Below, piece by piece: positions 30,991 through 32,786 of a stretch of 32,786 nucleotides of DNA. Position 1 is the first letter of the stretch; every line of letters starts with the position of its first letter. A program made the translations under genes and the position numbers. Origin of the DNA: Prevotella sp. DNF00663 (GTDB lineage: Bacteria > Bacteroidota > Bacteroidia > Bacteroidales > Bacteroidaceae); contig NZ_KQ960655.1 of NCBI RefSeq assembly GCF_001553265.1, forward strand, positions 1 to 32,786. Direction: 5' to 3'. A model generated the notes under the pieces. The model worked only from the letters and a program-made list of their open reading frames with translations, was not told the origin of the DNA and searched no databases.

Positions 30991-31539
30991 TTATAAGAGT
31001 TCTTCTATTTGCTTTTCAATATTCGAGATCTTCTCTGTAGGTTCAAATCGAGCGACCACCTGTCCCTTTTTATTGATGAGGAATTTGGTGAAGTTCCACT
31101 TGATATCAGCTTTTTCTTTGTAGTTTGGATCGGCTTCGCTGAGTATCTTGTCGAGGATAGGATAGATGGGGTGAGACTCGTCCCAACCGGCAAATCCCTT
31201 TTGTTTTTTCAAGAATTTAAATAAGTCGTCGGCATCGTCACCGTTCACTTTTACCTTCTTAAAACGTGGAAATTCGGTACCATAGGTCAGTTTACAGAAA
31301 CTGTGAATGCTTTCGTCGGTACCCGGAGCCTGCTGGCCAAACTGGTTACAAGGGAAATCTAAAATCTCAAAACCTTGTGCGTGGAATTTCTCGTAAAGTT
31401 TCTCTAGTTCTTCGTATTGGGGGGTAAAACCACATTTAGTAGCTGTGTTGACAATCAGGAGCACTTCGTTAGCATATTCCTTCAGTGACACTGGGCTGCC
31501 TTTTCTGTCTTTGACGGAGAATTCGTAAACCGTTTTCAT
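30991..31539 (-). CDS. Cysteine glutathione peroxidase
   Basis: A 182-residue thiol peroxidase of the glutathione peroxidase family, reducing hydrogen and lipid peroxides, in bacteria usually with thioredoxin as donor. The catalytic tetrad is intact: peroxidatic Cys36 (NTATKCGFT), Gln70 (FPCNQFGQQAPG), Trp148 and Asn149 (KWNFTKFL). Cys64 and Cys82 are candidate resolving cysteines. It has no signal peptide, so it is cytoplasmic. A TATTTTTG promoter element lies about 50 bases upstream. Convergent to the toxin-antitoxin operon. Confidence 0.94.
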   Translation of the reverse strand: MKTVYEFSVKDRKGSPVSLKEYANEVLLIVNTATKCGFTPQYEELEKLYEKFHAQGFEILDFPCNQFGQQAPGTDESIHSFCKLTYGTEFPRFKKVKVNGDDADDLFKFLKKQKGFAGWDESHPIYPILDKILSEADPNYKEKADIKWNFTKFLINKKGQVVARFEPTEKISNIEKQIEELL

Positions 31540-31585
31540 CTTTTTCTTTATCTGTATGTAAGTATAAAATATTTTTCGTTAGCTG

Positions 31586-31593
31586 CAAAAATA
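31586..31593 (-). promoter_or_regulatory. -7 promoter element of the glutathione peroxidase gene
   Basis: Minus-strand TATTTTTG matches TAnnTTTG, giving a leader of about 40 bases. Confidence 0.6.
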
Positions 31594-31726
31594 CAGAAAA
31601 ATAGCGATAAGTTGTCATGCAATATGCTAATTAAAGTTATTTCAAGGTAGGGAATTACCATGAAAGAATAGGATAATCCCTACTGCTTTATATGGGAATA
31701 TACACGACGTCTTGGTAAACTATATC

Positions 31727-31734
31727 TATCTTTG
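31727..31734 (+). promoter_or_regulatory. -7 promoter element of the Tyr-rich lipoprotein gene
   Basis: TATCTTTG matches TAnnTTTG. It lies inside the longest open frame (TTG 31712), so ATG 31781 is the start, with a leader of about 40 bases. Confidence 0.65.
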
Positions 31735-31780
31735 CAACAGAAATAAGAACAAAGAATTAATACACAAAACGAATATAATT

Positions 31781-32332
31781 ATGGAGAAGATTTCTACACT
31801 CATGACGATGATAGCGATGGCTGTTCTGTCATTCTCTTTTGTTTCTTGCGATGAAGATGCAGAGATTGGATATACGCTTGAGGGTACTTGGAAGGGTAAT
31901 ATGTATGTATCGTCTACTTATTCCGGTCGCACTTACGATGCTACCTACTCCGAAATAGACTTTACTTCCGGCATTTGGGTAGACTATTACAGCAATGCTC
32001 CGTACGATTATATTGCCAACCACATTACTTGGACGGTAAACAATGGAACGATCTATGTACACTTTGTAGAAGAGAATACGGATATTAGAATCTTTGACTA
32101 TAGCTTGAGCGACTACTATTTCTCTGGTTCTATCTATTCCGGAAACCAAACTGTAGACTTCCGACTGACGCATACGTCGTCTCCTAATTGGTCGGGCTAC
32201 TACTATTATGGTTATGATGACTGGTACAATTCTTGGGATTCAGGCTACTATGCTAGAGGATATAACGACGCAATGAGTCGCTCGGTGAAACCTCAAGTAG
32301 AAGCTCCGAAACGCGTATTCAGAACGAAATAA
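31781..32332 (+). CDS. Tyr-rich lipoprotein of unknown function
   Basis: A 183-residue predicted lipoprotein. The signal peptide MEKISTLMTMIAMAVLSFSFVSC gives Cys23 as acylation site. The mature part is a compact beta-rich domain (about 32-135: YTLEGTWKGNMYVSS, SGIWVDYYS, ITWTVNNGTIYVHF, YFSGSIYSGNQTVDFRL), like the small lipocalin-type lipoproteins of Bacteroidales. The C-terminal 50 residues are Tyr/Trp/Ser/Asp-rich (WSGYYYYGYDDWYNSW) and then basic. I recognise no named family. It is monocistronic with its own promoter and terminator. Confidence 0.78.
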   Translation: MEKISTLMTMIAMAVLSFSFVSCDEDAEIGYTLEGTWKGNMYVSSTYSGRTYDATYSEIDFTSGIWVDYYSNAPYDYIANHITWTVNNGTIYVHFVEENTDIRIFDYSLSDYYFSGSIYSGNQTVDFRLTHTSSPNWSGYYYYGYDDWYNSWDSGYYARGYNDAMSRSVKPQVEAPKRVFRTK

Positions 32333-32363
32333 GACAGGCGAAAGCGCCATCTGTAAAATAATG

Positions 32364-32397
32364 AAGCGGATGTACTCACAGAGGTGCATCCGCTTTT
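32364..32397 (+). terminator. Terminator of the Tyr-rich lipoprotein gene
   Basis: A 12-bp stem (32364-32375 with 32384-32395, one G-T pair) with an 8-base loop ends in TTTT (32394-32397). Confidence 0.85.
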
Positions 32398-32439
32398 GAT
32401 ATGCAGTAACTTATAAACTCAGTGACTAAAAAAACGATC

Positions 32440-32516
32440 TTGGTTTGCTGCAACGGCTTTTCAGCATTGCTGTATGGATTGTTCAGCGATGCTGCCTCGA
32501 CTCTGCAACGACCCCA
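32440..32516. repeat. 22-base periodic array, copy C
   Basis: Full units begin at 32462 (CAGCATTGCTG) and 32484 (CAGCGATGCTG); a degenerate unit begins at 32506 (CAACGACCCCA) and another 22 bases before, at 32440 (TTGGTTTGCTG). The spacing is exactly 22 throughout. Confidence 0.72.
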
Positions 32517-32602
32517 AAGAGCCTCTTTTGACGATCAAGGGAGTATGTACTTGATAAGTGATTGAAAATGAGAATATATGATAATTGACAACAACATATT
32601 TG

Positions 32603-32636
32603 AAAGGGCTGACCGCATTGCTGCGATCAACCCTTT
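32603..32636 (-). terminator. Hairpin downstream of the GC-rich partial gene
   Basis: Arms 32603-32617 and 32622-32636 pair over 15 positions around a 4-base loop. On the plus strand two positions are C/A mismatches, but on the minus strand both become G-U pairs, so the stem is continuous only in minus-strand RNA. That fits a terminator for the gene entering from the right edge. The loop contains ATTGCTG, as in the 22-base arrays. Confidence 0.55.
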
Positions 32637-32669
32637 TACCTTTTTTGGGGGGAATAAAGCTGAGCGAAT

Positions 32670-32786
32670 CTACTTGATCCGCTCCACGGTCAGTCCGCCT
32701 GGCTCTATCTTGAAGTCGGCCTCCGTCACGGCTTGGTTCTGGGCGGCGAGCTGGTCGCGGCGGTGTCTTGCCCCGTCCGCAGGTGC
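32670..32786 (-). CDS. Partial GC-rich gene, C-terminal 38 residues, function unknown
   Basis: Reading the minus strand from the window edge gives 38 codons and a TAG at 32670-32672, ending in DFKIEPGGLTVERIK. The stretch before it (RRDQLAAQNQAV) looks like the end of a helical region. The last 86 bases are 59 G/C, about 69%, far above the neighbouring genes, and codon choice differs (GCC, CGC, GTG, GAG). This suggests recent transfer, possibly the end of an integrated element, but no mobile-element gene is seen inside the window. I cannot assign a family. Confidence 0.5.
   Translation of the reverse strand, partial: APADGARHRRDQLAAQNQAVTEADFKIEPGGLTVERIK

Larger units (their letters stand above)
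32333..32669. other. 337-base non-coding region
   Basis: It holds the terminator of the Tyr-rich lipoprotein gene (32364-32397), an A-rich stretch, the third 22-base array (32440-32516), about 85 plain bases and a hairpin (32603-32636). No gene is supported. Confidence 0.7.

Overview
The window looks like chromosomal DNA of a Bacteroidota member, most likely Bacteroidales and possibly Prevotellaceae (the family is inference). The evidence is repeated TAnnTTTG promoter elements, two of them with an exactly spaced upstream TTTG at consensus distance in front of clear genes, plus lineage-typical families: NigD-like and DUF4369-type lipoproteins, the Bacteroidota form of LptD, a DivIC/FtsB-like protein, and an SGNH-sialate O-acetylesterase fusion. 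No tRNA, rRNA, CRISPR array, transposase or phage module was seen.

Layout: (1) 1-3762, peptidase T and a CPA2-type cation/proton antiporter. (2) 3899-6483, a tightly coupled three-gene locus: a NigD-like lipoprotein, an ECF sigma factor, and a protein with a short cytoplasmic head, one inner-membrane helix, a long disordered linker and a C-terminal beta-barrel. This is the layout of the dual membrane-spanning anti-sigma (Dma) system that controls outer-membrane vesiculation in Bacteroides thetaiotaomicron, and it is the most interesting locus here. (3) 6532-11825, minus strand: LptD, an HD-domain phosphohydrolase and a carboxyltransferase resembling pyruvate carboxylase subunit B whose biotin-type domain lacks the biotin lysine. 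(4) 11975-22616, plus strand: lipoproteins, a DivIC-like divisome protein, dihydroorotase, a metallophosphoesterase, a PlsC-type acyltransferase, a dolichol-phosphate-mannose-synthase-like glycosyltransferase and Mfd. (5) 22697-32332: a histidine phosphatase, a low-complexity secreted protein, the esterase fusion, a stand-alone TrpB, a sodium:solute symporter, a YefM/YoeB-type toxin-antitoxin pair, a glutathione peroxidase and a Tyr-rich lipoprotein. (6) The last 117 bases hold the 3' end of a GC-rich minus-strand gene unlike the rest of the window.

Three separate intergenic regions (about 13.0, 24.9 and 32.5 kb) carry the same non-coding pattern: an 11-base near-palindrome of the form CAGYRWTGYTG repeated with an exact 22-base period, with unrelated 11-base spacers. 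I know of no described element that matches it.

Several genes work on the envelope: NigD/sigma/Dma, LptD, PlsC, the mannosyltransferase-like enzyme, the DivIC-like protein and several lipoproteins. Start codons were moved inward from the longest open frame where a TAnnTTTG promoter falls inside the 5' end of that frame or where a signal peptide or family N-terminus begins later.
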